Source: Pseudomonas marvdashtae
GTDB lineage: Bacteria > Pseudomonadota > Gammaproteobacteria > Pseudomonadales > Pseudomonadaceae
Reading direction: 5' to 3'
Length of the DNA stretch: 64,000 nt
Assembly: GCF_014268655.2 (NCBI RefSeq)
Contig: NZ_JABWQX020000005.1
Span: 1-64,000 of the forward strand
Positions 42,411 to 56,814 of the stretch are shown here, one piece after another. Under the pieces are notes generated by a model. It was not told the DNA's origin. It saw nothing but the letters and a program-made list of their open reading frames with translations, and did no database searches. The position numbers and the translations under genes are program-made. Position 1 is the first letter of the stretch, and each line of letters opens with the position of its first letter.

Positions 42411-43199
42411 CTAGACGATGCTATCCACCACGCCACCATCAACTCGCAGCGCCGCTCCGGTGGTGGCCGAGGCCTGTTCCGAGCTGACGTAGATGATCAT
42501 GTTGGCGACTTCATCTACCCGTGCCGCGCGCTGGATGATCGAGGTACTGCGGTGCTCGTTGACGAAATCTGCCGCGACCTTTTCCAGGCTTTCCCCGCTG
42601 CGCTCGACGTCCGCCTGGAGCATCTTGGCAACGCCTTCGGAAAGTGTCGGCCCAGGCAATACCGAGTTCACCGTTACGCCCGTGCCGGCGAGGCGTTTGG
42701 CCAGGCCGCGAGCAATTGAAAGCTGGGCGGTCTTGGTGAAGCCGTAGTGGATCATGTCGGCGGGAATGTTCACGCCCGACTCCGATGAGACAAACACGAT
42801 CCGCCCCCAACCACGCTCGACCATGCCCTGCGCGTAGGCCCTGGAAACCCGCACGCCAGACATCACGTTGGTTTCGAAGAACCGCTGCCATTCGCTGTCC
42901 GGCGTCTCGAAAAAGTCTTCCTGCTTGAAAATGCCCAGGTTGTTAATGACGATATCGAAGCTTGGATGCTTGGCGATCAATGCCTTGCAGCCCGACTCGT
43001 TGCTGAGATCGCCAACAAAGCCCGTCGCCCTGGAAGCGAGATTGCCCAGGCGCTGCAACGCGTCCTCCACGCCGCTCTCACTGCGCCCGTTGATGACTAC
43101 CTGGGCGCCAGCTTCCAGGAAGCCTTTGGCTGTTGCAAAACCGATACCGCTGGTAGACCCGGTGACCAACACGTGACGGCCGGTGAAGTCGATTTTCAT
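42411..43199 (-). CDS. Short-chain dehydrogenase/reductase (SDR)
   Basis: A 262-residue classical SDR with the cofactor motif TGSTSGIGFAT (residue 13 on), a structural NNLG in place of NNAG (about 84), the serine in VFVSSESG and the catalytic YGFTK (about 150). Basic residues after the second strand (NGRSESG) suggest NADP(H). Substrate unknown. The ATG at 43199 follows GGAGTCCCACTC. It stands alone between the repeat-protein gene and the LpxL-type acyltransferase gene, with no pathway context. Confidence 0.87.
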   Translation of the reverse strand: MKIDFTGRHVLVTGSTSGIGFATAKGFLEAGAQVVINGRSESGVEDALQRLGNLASRATGFVGDLSNESGCKALIAKHPSFDIVINNLGIFKQEDFFETPDSEWQRFFETNVMSGVRVSRAYAQGMVERGWGRIVFVSSESGVNIPADMIHYGFTKTAQLSIARGLAKRLAGTGVTVNSVLPGPTLSEGVAKMLQADVERSGESLEKVAADFVNEHRSTSIIQRAARVDEVANMIIYVSSEQASATTGAALRVDGGVVDSIV

Positions 43200-43410
43200 G
43201 AGTGGGACTCCTGATTAATTGACCAAAGGGACAATGCGCTAGGTTTGGCTGGGCGATACGCCGGCACCGCCAACTCCACAGGCATTCATCATAGGACGTT
43301 TGATGATTGCGCCTGCCCGCACGTAATGGTTGAGAGTGACGTCGGTAAGTTGGAGTTCGTTTGCGATGGCGATATATGGGTGAGCATCGTTGGTGAATGT
43401 GTCGGCTTCT

Positions 43411-43432
43411 TCGCGAGCAAGCTCCCACAGGG
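43411..43432. repeat. REP-like half repeat
   Basis: TCGCGAGCAAGCTCCCACAG is a single arm of the Pseudomonas REP class, in the spacer (43200-43468) between the SDR gene and the acyltransferase gene. The rest of this spacer shows no gene. Confidence 0.5.
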
Positions 43433-43468
43433 TTCGGGGCGTGCCCGAAAGCATGTGGGAACGGGTCT

Positions 43469-44356
43469 TCAGTACCACCGCGCCTCGCCCGGCGGGCGTT
43501 TCTTGAAGCGTTTCATGCTCCACATGTACTGGCTCGGGTAGGCGCGTACGTAGCGCTCCACAACTTTGCTCATGGCGGCGCAGGCGGTTTCGGTGTCGGT
43601 GCTGTACATCTCGTCCGGGGCGGCTTCGAGAATGACTTTGTAGCCCGAACCGTCCGGCAGGCGCAGTGCGTGGAGGAAGACGCCGACCGCTTTACCGCCG
43701 GCGAGCATGTTCGGCACGAATTTGCTGGTCAGGGCCTGCGTGGCGAAGAAGGGGACGAAGATCCCAGCGGATTCGGACGGTTCCGGGTCGGCAGGGATGC
43801 CGACCTGGCCGCCTTTGCGCACTTCCTTGATGACACTGAGGATGCCTTCCTTGGTCGACGCCGCGACTTTGTTGCCCAACTGCACGCGTTGCTTTTGCAG
43901 CAGTTCATCCACCGCCTTGAGCTTGGGGGGACGGTAGAAAATGATCGGTTTGCACTGACTGCAATAGAAGTGGTTGAGCACTTCCCAGTTGCCCAGGTGG
44001 CTGGTGATGCCCACTACGCCTTTGCCGGAGGCCAGGGCTTCTTTCAGTATCTCCAGGCCTTCGACTTCGCGCACCAGTTCGATGGAGCGCTGGGCCGGCC
44101 AGATCCAGGCACAGGCGCTTTCGGTCAGGGACTTGCCGATGTCCTTGAGGCTCTGGCCCACCAGGCGCTCGCGCTCGGCCGGGTCCATCTCTGGAAAACA
44201 CTTGGCGAGGTTGATCCGCACCACGTCGCGGGAACGGTTGGGAAATTTCCACATGAGCCAGCCAATGGCCGAGCCCACCGCCTGCACCGCCCGCCAGGGC
44301 AGCAGCGCAAACAACCGCAGAGCGCCGACCAGCAAGGCGCCTTTCAACTTATCCAC
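43469..44356 (-). CDS. Lysophospholipid/lipid A acyltransferase, LpxL (HtrB) family
   Basis: A 295-residue membrane-associated acyltransferase of the LABLAT family that adds secondary acyl chains to lipid A at the cytosolic face of the inner membrane. An N-terminal hydrophobic anchor ([15 protein letters not shown]) is followed by the HX4E catalytic motif HLGNWE (about residue 118) and the [12 protein letters not shown] and PFFATQA segments. It matches the acyltransferase next to tag in P. aeruginosa; whether it is LpxL1- or LpxL2-like, and which chain it adds, cannot be told. The tag gene lies just upstream on the same strand (42 bp apart). Confidence 0.88.
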   Translation of the reverse strand: MDKLKGALLVGALRLFALLPWRAVQAVGSAIGWLMWKFPNRSRDVVRINLAKCFPEMDPAERERLVGQSLKDIGKSLTESACAWIWPAQRSIELVREVEGLEILKEALASGKGVVGITSHLGNWEVLNHFYCSQCKPIIFYRPPKLKAVDELLQKQRVQLGNKVAASTKEGILSVIKEVRKGGQVGIPADPEPSESAGIFVPFFATQALTSKFVPNMLAGGKAVGVFLHALRLPDGSGYKVILEAAPDEMYSTDTETACAAMSKVVERYVRAYPSQYMWSMKRFKKRPPGEARWY

Positions 44357-44398
44357 AGGTCACTCCTGAATTCATGGGCGTGTCGCGAGCCGGCTATT

Positions 44399-44956
44399 CT
44401 AACCACCGTTTGCCAGCTCGGCGTAGCGGTCGCAGTCCTGGGTGTGGTCCATGACCATGCCCGAGGCCTGCATCAACGCATAACAAATGGTCGGGCCGAC
44501 GAAGGTGAACCCGGCTTTCTTCAGGCCTTTACTCATCGCCAGCGCCTCGGGCGTGATGGCCGGCACTTCGGTGCGGTCCTTGAAATGGTTGATGATGGGC
44601 TTGCCGCCCACGAACGACCAGAGGAACGCCACCGGGTCTTCCAGGGCCAGCCAGGCCTGGGCATTGCGGCGGGCGGCCTTGAGCTTGAGACGGTTGCGGA
44701 TGATGCCCGGGTCGAGCATCAGTTCATCGATTTCGGCGTCGCTCATTTGCGCCACTCGCTGCACATCGAAGCCGTACAGCACTTCCCGGTAGCGCTCGCG
44801 TTTGCGCAAAATGGTGATCCAGGACAATCCGGCCTGGAACCCTTCGAGCAAAAGCAACTCGAACAAACCCTGCGCATTGCGCAGCGGCGTGCCCCACTCC
44901 TGATCGTGATAAGCCATGTACAAAGGATCGTCAGAACACCAAAAGCAGCGTGGCAT
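44399..44956 (-). CDS. tag: DNA-3-methyladenine glycosylase I
   Basis: A 185-residue base-excision enzyme of the HhH superfamily. The zinc-binding N-terminus [22 protein letters not shown], here cited in part, supplies two cysteines near residues 4 and 7, with partners H and C late in the protein (MDHTQDC). [12 protein letters not shown] and the KPIINHFKD segment are family-typical. It excises 3-methyladenine from alkylated DNA. The ATG at 44956 has GGAG five bases upstream. It is divergent from glyQ with 81 bp between the starts. Confidence 0.95.
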   Translation of the reverse strand: MPRCFWCSDDPLYMAYHDQEWGTPLRNAQGLFELLLLEGFQAGLSWITILRKRERYREVLYGFDVQRVAQMSDAEIDELMLDPGIIRNRLKLKAARRNAQAWLALEDPVAFLWSFVGGKPIINHFKDRTEVPAITPEALAMSKGLKKAGFTFVGPTICYALMQASGMVMDHTQDCDRYAELANGG

Positions 44957-45037
44957 AAGGCTCCAGGGGGCGTGCGCACGAACGAATCGGGTATACTCCC
45001 GCTCTTTAAATCGCAGCCCAAGAAACAGGTGAATTTC

Positions 45038-45987
<950 letters not shown>

Positions 45988-45991
<4 letters not shown>

Positions 45992-48042
45992 GTGCTCAAG
46001 ATTTTCTGGTTGAACTGGGCACCGAAGAACTGCCACCCAAAGCCCTGAACACCTTGGCCGATGCGTTCCTGGCCGGTATTGAAAAAGGCCTGCAAGGCGC
46101 TGGCCTGAACTTCGAAACCAAACACGTCTATGCTGCGCCGCGCCGCCTGGCCGTGCTGATCACCGCGCTGGAAACCCAGCAGCCGGACCGCAGCATCAAC
46201 CTCGACGGCCCGCCACGCCAGGCCGCATTCGATGCCGATGGCAATCCGACCCAAGCCGCGCTGGGCTTCGCCAAGAAGTGCGGCGTGGACCTGAGCGAAA
46301 TAGACCAGAGCGGCCCGAAGCTGCGCTACAGCCAGAGCATCAAGGGCAAGCCGACCGCCAGCCTGTTGCCGACCATTGTCGAAGACTCCCTCAATGACCT
46401 GCCGATTCCCAAGCGCATGCGCTGGGCGGCGCGCAAGGAAGAATTCGTTCGTCCGACCCAATGGCTGGTGATGCTGCTTGGCGACCAGGTCATCGACTGC
46501 ACGATCCTCGCGCAGAAGGCCGGTCGCGATTCCCGTGGCCACCGCTTCCATCATCCGCACAACGTGCGCATCACCTCGCCGGCCAATTACCTGGCCGACC
46601 TGCGTGCCGCCTACGTGCTGGCCGACGCCAACGAACGCCGCGAGCTGATCAGCAAGCGCACCGAAGAGCTGGCGACCAGCCAGGAAGGCACCGCCATCGT
46701 GCCGGCCAACCTGCTGGACGAAGTGACCGCGTTGGTGGAATGGCCAGTGCCGCTGGTGTGCTCGTTCGAGGAACGTTTCCTCGAAGTGCCCCAGGAAGCG
46801 CTGATCACCACCATGCAGGATAACCAGAAGTATTTCTGCCTGCTGGACGCCGAAGGCAAGTTGCTGCCGCGTTTCATCACGGTCGCCAACATCGAAAGCA
46901 AGGATCCGCAGCAGATCATCGCCGGTAACGAAAAAGTCGTTCGCCCGCGCCTGACCGACGCCGAGTTCTTCTTCAAGCAGGACAAGAAACAATCCCTGGA
47001 AAGCTTCAATCTGCGTCTGCAGAACGTGGTCTTCCAGGAAAAACTCGGCAGCGTCTACGACAAGGCCGAGCGCGTTTCCAAGCTGGCGGCATTCATCGCC
47101 CCGCGTATCGGCGGCGACGCCCAGCGCGCGGCCCGTGCCGGCATCCTGTCCAAGTGCGACCTGTCCACCGAAATGGTCGGTGAGTTCCCGGAGATGCAAG
47201 GCATCGCCGGCTACTACTACGCCCTCAACGATGGCGAGCCGCAAGACGTAGCGCTGGCGCTGAACGAGCAATACATGCCACGCGGTGCCGGCGCTGAGTT
47301 GCCGACCACCCTGACCGGGGCGGCCGTGGCGATCGCCGACAAGCTCGATACCCTGGTGGGGATTTTCGGCATCGGCATGTTGCCCACCGGCAGCAAAGAC
47401 CCTTATGCCTTGCGTCGCGCGGCGCTGGGCGTGCTGCGGATCCTGATCGACAAACAACTGGACCTGGACCTGAACGACGCCGTGGCATTCGCCGTCAATG
47501 CGTTCGGCAGCAAGGTCAAGGCCGCAGGCCTGGCCGATGCGGTGCTGGAATTCATCTTCGACCGCCTGCGTGCGCGTTATGAAGATGAAGGCGTCGACGT
47601 CGCAACCTACCTGTCGGTGCGCGCCCTGAAGCCGGGTTCGGCCCTGGACTTCGACCAGCGTGTACAAGCGGTGCAGGCGTTCCGCCAACTGCCGCAAGCA
47701 GCGGCCCTGGCCGCGGTGAACAAGCGTGTGTCGAACCTGCTGAGCAAGGCCGAAGGCAACATCGCGGCCACCGTCGAAGCCAAATACTTCGATAACGCCA
47801 ACGAGTTCTCCCTGTACTCGGCGATCCAACAGGCAGACCAGGCGGTTCAGCCGATGGCAGCGGCGCGTCAGTACAGCGAAACCCTGGCGCGCCTGGCAGC
47901 ATTGCGCGAACCAGTTGATGCGTTTTTCGAAGCGGTGATGGTCAATGCCGAAGACGCCAATGTGCGGGCCAACCGCTATGCGCTGCTGGCGCGGCTGCGT
48001 GGCTTGTTTCTCGGTGTTGCCGATATTTCGCTGCTGGGGTAA
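45988..48042 (+). CDS. glyS: Glycyl-tRNA synthetase beta subunit
   Basis: A 684-residue tRNA-binding subunit; the N-terminus [20 protein letters not shown] is family-typical. An HD-like region lies in the middle and an anticodon-binding DALR-type domain at the C-terminus ([18 protein letters not shown] onward). Length is standard. It is translationally coupled to glyQ by a 4-bp overlap and followed 3 bp later by gmhB. Confidence 0.97.
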
Positions 48043-48045
48043 ATC

Positions 48046-48579
48046 TTGAAGCTGCTGATTCTCGATCGGGACGGAGTGATCAATCACGACTCCGACGCTT
48101 ACATCAAGTCGGTAGAGGAGTGGCTGCCGCTCCCCGGTTCGATCGAAGCCATCGCGAAGTTGAGCAAGGCCGGCTGGACCGTGGCGGTTGCCACCAACCA
48201 GTCGGGCATTGCTCGCGGTTACTATGACCTCGCCGTCCTTCAGGCCATGCATGATCGCTTGCGCGACTTGGTGGCGGAGCAGGGCGGTGAAGTCGGGTTG
48301 ATCGTCTATTGCCCGCACGGGCCGGACGACGGCTGCGATTGCCGCAAGCCCAAGCCAGGCATGTTGAAAACCATTGCCGCTCATTACGATGTGGCGTTGG
48401 CGGGTGTGTGGTTCGTCGGCGACAGCCTCGGTGACCTGGAGGCGGCCAAGGCCGTCGATTGTCAGCCAGTTTTGGTAAAGACCGGAAAAGGCGAGAAGAC
48501 TCTGGGCAAGACCCTACCGGTGGGCACCTTGATTTTTGACGACCTGGCGGCGATTGCCGCTGAACTTATCCACAATTAG
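48046..48579 (+). CDS. gmhB: D-glycero-beta-D-manno-heptose 1,7-bisphosphate 7-phosphatase
   Basis: A 177-residue HAD phosphatase in ADP-heptose synthesis for LPS core. The catalytic LDRDGVIN is at residues 6-13, TNQSGIARG near 50, the zinc loop CPHGPDDGCDCRKPKPGM near 92, and GDSLGDLEAA near 130. It starts with TTG at 48046, three bases after the glyS stop, so translation is probably coupled. The gene sits in the glyQS-gmhB-plsC run shared with other Pseudomonas. Confidence 0.93.
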   Translation: MKLLILDRDGVINHDSDAYIKSVEEWLPLPGSIEAIAKLSKAGWTVAVATNQSGIARGYYDLAVLQAMHDRLRDLVAEQGGEVGLIVYCPHGPDDGCDCRKPKPGMLKTIAAHYDVALAGVWFVGDSLGDLEAAKAVDCQPVLVKTGKGEKTLGKTLPVGTLIFDDLAAIAAELIHN

Positions 48580-48659
48580 AGCTCCCAAGACAACCTGATC
48601 AAGGATTGTTCGGGAAGCGCTTGAACAGGCGGGCATTGCCCGCAACGGTAAACGCCGCT

Positions 48660-49439
48660 ATGTCGATATTGCAGGCCATCAGAGCCTTTCTCTTTTACCT
48701 GCTGTTGGGCACCAGTTCCTTGCTGTGGTGCTCCCTGAGTTTTTTTATCGCGCCTTTCTTGCCGTTCAAGGCGCGCTACCGTTTCATCAATGTGTACTGG
48801 TGTCGCTGCGCACTGTGGCTGAGCAAGGTGTTTCTGGGCATCAGCTATGAAGTCAAAGGCGCCGAGAACGTGCCTGACCGGCCGTGTGTCATCCAGTCCA
48901 ACCACCAGAGCACTTGGGAGACCTTCTTTCTCTCGGCCTACTTTGAACCGTTGAGCCAAGTGCTCAAGCGTGAGCTGTTGTTCGTGCCGTTCTTCGGCTG
49001 GGCCATGGCGATGCTGCGCCCGATTGCCATTGACCGTGATAACCCGAAGGTTGCTCTCAAGCAGGTCGCGAAAAAAGGCGATGAACTGCTCAAGGATAAC
49101 GTCTGGGTGTTGATTTTCCCGGAAGGCACCCGTGTGCCTTATGGCACGATTGGCAAGTTTTCCCGTAGCGGTTCCGCATTGGCGGTAAATGCTGGCCTGC
49201 CGGTGCTGCCAATTGCACACAATGCGGGAAAATTCTGGCCCAAGTCGGGCTGGCTCAGGACGCCGGGAACTATCACCGTGGTGATTGGCCCGCCGATGTA
49301 TGCCGAGGGCAGCGGGCCTCGCGCCGTTGCCGAACTGAATGACCGTGTACAGGCGTGGAATGAACAGACCCAAAGGGAGCTGGGTTCACTGCCTCCAGCG
49401 CCTGCTGCGCCCGCAACGACGGACAAGGTTGCTGTCTGA
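48660..49439 (+). CDS. plsC: 1-acyl-sn-glycerol-3-phosphate acyltransferase
   Basis: A 259-residue inner-membrane acyltransferase making phosphatidic acid. An N-terminal hydrophobic region (FLFYLLLGTSSLLWCSLSFF) precedes the catalytic NHQSTWE motif (HX4D/E, about residue 81), and FPEGTR lies near 158. The ATG at 48660 (MSILQAIRAF) fits the family start; the frame is open from 48606. The end carries an Ala/Pro tail. The spacer after it to 49605 holds an AT-rich stretch with a GTTACGTAAC palindrome and no gene. Confidence 0.93.
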   Translation: MSILQAIRAFLFYLLLGTSSLLWCSLSFFIAPFLPFKARYRFINVYWCRCALWLSKVFLGISYEVKGAENVPDRPCVIQSNHQSTWETFFLSAYFEPLSQVLKRELLFVPFFGWAMAMLRPIAIDRDNPKVALKQVAKKGDELLKDNVWVLIFPEGTRVPYGTIGKFSRSGSALAVNAGLPVLPIAHNAGKFWPKSGWLRTPGTITVVIGPPMYAEGSGPRAVAELNDRVQAWNEQTQRELGSLPPAPAAPATTDKVAV

Positions 49440-49605
49440 TAATTGTGGATAACCTGTGTACCGTTTCGTCTGATTCCGTTGTTTTTGTTACGTAACCATC
49501 TGTTTTTAATACATATTTCCTAAAAACATAAAACATCTGTAAAGGTGCATAAGTTTTTATAGCCTCGTAGGTCTGGGGGTATTGCCGCAGGCCGCGATTT
49601 TCTAG

Positions 49606-51120
49606 TCACTCGTTCAGCAGCGGAAACCGCAAACTGAACGTGGTCCCTTCGCCTACTACGCTGCGACACTCGATATTCCCACCATGACGGTCCACCACCG
49701 CCTTGACCATCGATAAACCCAAACCAATACCATCCACCCCATGGGCGGAGGAGAAGCGCCGGTACTGGATGAACAAATCCGGCAGCTCTTCGGGACCAAT
49801 GCCCTTTCCCTGGTCAACGACGTGACACGCTAACCAACCCTGCATGCAACGAACCTGTAGGGAAATGCGTGTTTGTGTCGGACTGTACTTGATGGCGTTT
49901 TCCAGCAAATTGAACAGTGCCCGGGTGAGCAAGGGTTGATCGGCGTTGACCATGGCTTCCTCATCGTCCAGCTCGTGCTCCAACTGGATATTTTTGGCCT
50001 GTGCGATCGGCAACGCCTGGTCAATCACATCCAGAATCAGCATGGCGAACAACGTAGGCCGAAATTGGTAGGCCTCGGATTCTGCCTTGGCCAACTGCAC
50101 AAAACCGTCCGTCAGGTCCAATGCGCGGCGCACCTGGCGTTCGATCTGGTCGAATAATGGATTCTCTACTCCGGCCTCATACCGCTGCACATCGAGCAAC
50201 GCCAGGATGGCTGAGTGAGGCGCGCGCAGGTCATGTGACAGGAACCGGAGCATTACGCCGCGCTGCTCTTCGGCTTCACGCTCGGCACTCAGGTCGGTCA
50301 GGCTCAGCAACCAGCCCACCGGCACGTCGTTGTCAGCCGGTAACAGTGCGGCCCTCTCAAGGCGTAGGCTGCGCTCGCGAATGTCGCGAAATTCCACCAG
50401 CGGCAACGTGGACAAGCGGTGGACAGGGGAGTGCGCCAATGCCGGATAGCCCAGCCGAGCCAATTCCTCCAGCACGTCGCCCCCCGCCAAAGCATGACCG
50501 AACAACTCGCGAGCCTTGCGGTTGCCAAGCAATATCTTGCCCTGCGGATCGCTGATCATGGTGGCCACGGGCAAATATTCCAGGCCATCCGCAATAAAGC
50601 GACGCGTATCCCGCGTCCGGCTCATGGCCTGTTCCAATGCCATGATTTGTCCCTGCAAACGGTCAGTGCCGGTGTAAGAGGCCCGACGACGCTCCGGGAA
50701 TACCTTCGGCTCCGCATCCAAGCGCGCCAGTTCCCAGCCAAAATAAGCCAGCACCACGCTCAGACGCCGCCAGTTCCAGATCAGATAGCCAAACAGCATT
50801 CCCAATAAACTGGCCACCGGTGACCACCACCAACCCCACGCATCCACCAGCGCGCTGATCAACAGGGCTACGCCCATCCCCGCTAGCGTCGTTCCCACGG
50901 CAAGGCGAGGGCGCCACAACAGCAGGCCTAATACGCCGCCAACTAGACCGGCCGACAGCAAGGCGGCGAGCCCACTACGGGCTGGTTGCATACAAAACGA
51001 AAGCAGCGCTGTCAGGGGCAACAAAAGCAGACTTATCCACAACCACTCACGCACCAATTGTCGGAACAATCGTTGGACCTGAGTGGGTTCACGGCTTTCA
51101 CGGCGAGGTGGGTTAGTCAT
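49606..51120 (-). CDS. Sensor histidine kinase, hybrid-free, orphan near gyrB
   Basis: A 504-residue membrane kinase. About five hydrophobic segments in residues 25-140 form a membrane sensor without a large periplasmic loop. A PAS-like region (about 175-270) is followed by HisKA with FLSHDLRAPHSAILAL (H-box HDLR) and HATPase_c with NLLENAIKYS, VDQGKGI and GIGLGLSMVKA. The signal is unknown. The ATG at 51120 follows AAGGTGCCT; a start at 51141 is in frame. It is divergent from the response regulator gene (215 bp between starts), which is almost surely its partner. Confidence 0.87.
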   Translation of the reverse strand: MTNPPRRESREPTQVQRLFRQLVREWLWISLLLLPLTALLSFCMQPARSGLAALLSAGLVGGVLGLLLWRPRLAVGTTLAGMGVALLISALVDAWGWWWSPVASLLGMLFGYLIWNWRRLSVVLAYFGWELARLDAEPKVFPERRRASYTGTDRLQGQIMALEQAMSRTRDTRRFIADGLEYLPVATMISDPQGKILLGNRKARELFGHALAGGDVLEELARLGYPALAHSPVHRLSTLPLVEFRDIRERSLRLERAALLPADNDVPVGWLLSLTDLSAEREAEEQRGVMLRFLSHDLRAPHSAILALLDVQRYEAGVENPLFDQIERQVRRALDLTDGFVQLAKAESEAYQFRPTLFAMLILDVIDQALPIAQAKNIQLEHELDDEEAMVNADQPLLTRALFNLLENAIKYSPTQTRISLQVRCMQGWLACHVVDQGKGIGPEELPDLFIQYRRFSSAHGVDGIGLGLSMVKAVVDRHGGNIECRSVVGEGTTFSLRFPLLNE

Positions 51121-51335
51121 AGGCACCTTGGCTGAACACAAGGAGGTAGATTGTGTAATGGATCATGGGTGTACCGACAGGCAGGAAGCCCAGGACTATA
51201 GCCGACTCGATGGGTGGTGCGCTGCTGCCTTTCCCTCTGGGCCGCGAGCCGGTATTGTCGCAGCCAGCGATAGGAGGAAGGTTGCGTTACCTCCTGAGAT
51301 GTCCGTTATTTTCGAGATCAAGGAAATCGCATTCC

Positions 51336-52073
51336 ATGCGAGTCGCCATACTGGATGATGAACCGGCCGAACTGCGCCGGGTAGAACACACACTTCAACA
51401 AATTCCGGGCAGGGGAGAACAAGCCTGGACCCTGCACAGCTTTGAAAGAGGCGAAGACCTGCTGCGGCAACTGCGCCGGGAAACCTTCGACTTGTTGATC
51501 CTCGACTGGCAACTGCCCGACGTCAGTGGGCTTTCGCTGCTGCGCTGGACCCGCGAGCACATGGGTTCGCCACCGGCTGCCATCATGCTGACCAGCCGCG
51601 ACGGCGAGCACGACATCGTCCAGGCCCTCAACGCCGGCGCCGACGACTACGTGAGCAAACCCTTCAGACCCAACGAGCTCAAGGCCCGGGTCACCGCCGT
51701 GCTACGCCGTCACAACCTGCAACGCGTGCCCACCAGCGACGTGCTGGTGTTCAACGATCTAGCGTTCGACGACGCCGAACTGACTGTCACCCGGGCTGGT
51801 ATCCCCATCAGCCTGACCGAGCGTGAATATCGCCTGGCCCGTTGCCTGTTCGCCAACCTGGGCCGGCCACTGTCCCGGGAATACTTTTACGAACGCTTCT
51901 GGACCCACGAGGAAATGACTTCATCCCGTCCACTGGACACTCATATCTATCGCTTACGCAATAAGCTCGGGCTGACGGCAGATAGGGGTTGGCAGTTGTT
52001 GACGATTTATGGGTACGGGTATCGGCTTGAGAGTGTCGCTGCCGGAAGTGATGAGGATTCGGTGGCGAGTTAA
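51336..52073 (+). CDS. OmpR/PhoB-family response regulator
   Basis: A 245-residue regulator: the receiver domain (1-125) has D7/D8, phospho-acceptor in LLILDWQLPDVSG (about residue 56), TSRD and KPF. A winged-helix DNA-binding domain (about 140-235) follows (SLTEREYRLARCLFANLGRPLSREYFYERFW; RLRNKLGL; YGYGYRL). The ATG at 51336 has AAGGAAA at about 10 bases; the frame is open from 51165 but the receiver starts at MRVAILDDE. It is divergent from the histidine kinase gene, and a terminator shared with gyrB follows. Confidence 0.9.
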   Translation: MRVAILDDEPAELRRVEHTLQQIPGRGEQAWTLHSFERGEDLLRQLRRETFDLLILDWQLPDVSGLSLLRWTREHMGSPPAAIMLTSRDGEHDIVQALNAGADDYVSKPFRPNELKARVTAVLRRHNLQRVPTSDVLVFNDLAFDDAELTVTRAGIPISLTEREYRLARCLFANLGRPLSREYFYERFWTHEEMTSSRPLDTHIYRLRNKLGLTADRGWQLLTIYGYGYRLESVAAGSDEDSVAS

Positions 52074-52110
52074 TAAAAAAAGGCCAACGCATAAGCGTTG
52101 GCCTTTTTTG
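52074..52110. terminator. Bidirectional terminator between response regulator and gyrB
   Basis: AAAAAGGCCAACGC / GCGTTGGCCTTTTT with an ATAA loop. A and T tracts on both sides serve both convergent genes. Confidence 0.93.
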
Positions 52111-52130
52111 TTTCAGCAGGGCAAGCCGGA

Positions 52131-55657
<3,527 letters not shown>

Positions 55658-55671
55658 CTAGCTGATTCTGA

Positions 55672-56775
55672 CTACAGACGCATCGGCATGACAACGTAGG
55701 CCGAATCGTCGTTATCGGATTCTTGCACCAGCGCACTGCTGTTGGAGTCAGACAGGATCAGTCGTACCTGCTCAGTGGTCATCACGCCCAGCACGTCGAG
55801 CAAATAGCTGACGTTGAAGCCGATTTCCAGGGAGCCGCCGTTGTAGTCCACGCCTACTTCTTCTTCTGCTTCTTCCTGCTCCGGGTTGTTCGCCTGGATT
55901 TTCAGCTGACCATTGGCTAATTGCAGGCGAATGCCACGGTACTTCTCGTTGGACAGAATCGCGGTTCGGCTGAAGGCTTCGCGCAGTGCCTGCCGGTCAC
56001 CCAGCACTAGTTTGTCGCCACCTTTTGGCAACACACGTTCGTAATCGGGGAACTTGCCGTCTACCAGCTTCGAAGTGAAAGTGAATTCACCCGTGGTCGC
56101 GCGGATGTGATGCTGGCCCAGCACGATGCTGACGTTGCCGTCGGGCTCAGTCAGCAGGCGCGCCAATTCAAGGATACCCTTGCGCGGTACGATCACCTGA
56201 TGACGATCCGGCTGACCGATATCGGCCTGCATCGAGCACATCGCCAAGCGGTGACCGTCGGTGGCCACGGCGCGGATGATACCGGCGGAAACTTCCAGCA
56301 GCATGCCGTTGAGGTAATAACGCACGTCCTGCTGGGCCATGGCGAAACTGGTGCGCTCAATCAGACGACGCAACTTGCTTTGCTCAAGGCTGCAAGTCAG
56401 CGAGCCTGGGCCTTCTTCCACAGTCGGGAAGTCATTCGCCGGCAGGGTCGACAAAGTGAAGCGGCTACGCCCCGCCTTGACCACCAGCTTCTGCTCGTCG
56501 ACCTTGATATCGATCAGCGCGTCGTTCGGCAGGCTCTTGCAGATGTCCATCAGCTTGCGCGCCGGCACCGTGATGGAGCCTGGATCGGCCGGCTCTTCAA
56601 GTTGGACACGACCAACCAGTTCGACTTCCAGGTCGGTACCGGTCAGCGACAATTGCTGGCCTTCGACAACCAGCAGCACGTTGGAAAGTACCGGCAAGGT
56701 CTGGCGGCGTTCGACAACGCCCGCGACCAGTTGCAGGGGTTTCAACAGGGCTTCGCGTTGAATGGTGAAATGCAT
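55672..56775 (-). CDS. dnaN: DNA polymerase III beta sliding clamp
   Basis: A 367-residue clamp with three repeated domains; the N-terminus MHFTIQREALLKPLQLVAGVVERR and the C-terminal SALVQESDNDDSAYVVMPMRL region (here shortened) are family-typical. It encircles DNA and tethers polymerases. It is 39 bp from the dnaA stop and probably shares its transcript. Confidence 0.97.
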   Translation of the reverse strand: MHFTIQREALLKPLQLVAGVVERRQTLPVLSNVLLVVEGQQLSLTGTDLEVELVGRVQLEEPADPGSITVPARKLMDICKSLPNDALIDIKVDEQKLVVKAGRSRFTLSTLPANDFPTVEEGPGSLTCSLEQSKLRRLIERTSFAMAQQDVRYYLNGMLLEVSAGIIRAVATDGHRLAMCSMQADIGQPDRHQVIVPRKGILELARLLTEPDGNVSIVLGQHHIRATTGEFTFTSKLVDGKFPDYERVLPKGGDKLVLGDRQALREAFSRTAILSNEKYRGIRLQLANGQLKIQANNPEQEEAEEEVGVDYNGGSLEIGFNVSYLLDVLGVMTTEQVRLILSDSNSSALVQESDNDDSAYVVMPMRL

Positions 56776-56814
56776 GGTCTAGTCCCTTGCCTTAATAAGC
56801 TGCGCTGGTGGTCA

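Noticed and set aside
43239..43523. 94-codon minus-strand frame before the SDR gene
   Set aside because: It overlaps the end of the acyltransferase gene and a REP arm, lacks a ribosome-binding site and has no recognisable domain.
43397..45037. Open frame continuous with and upstream of glyQ
   Set aside because: The first 547 codons run antisense to the acyltransferase and tag genes; GlyQ homology begins at 45038 with a GTG start.
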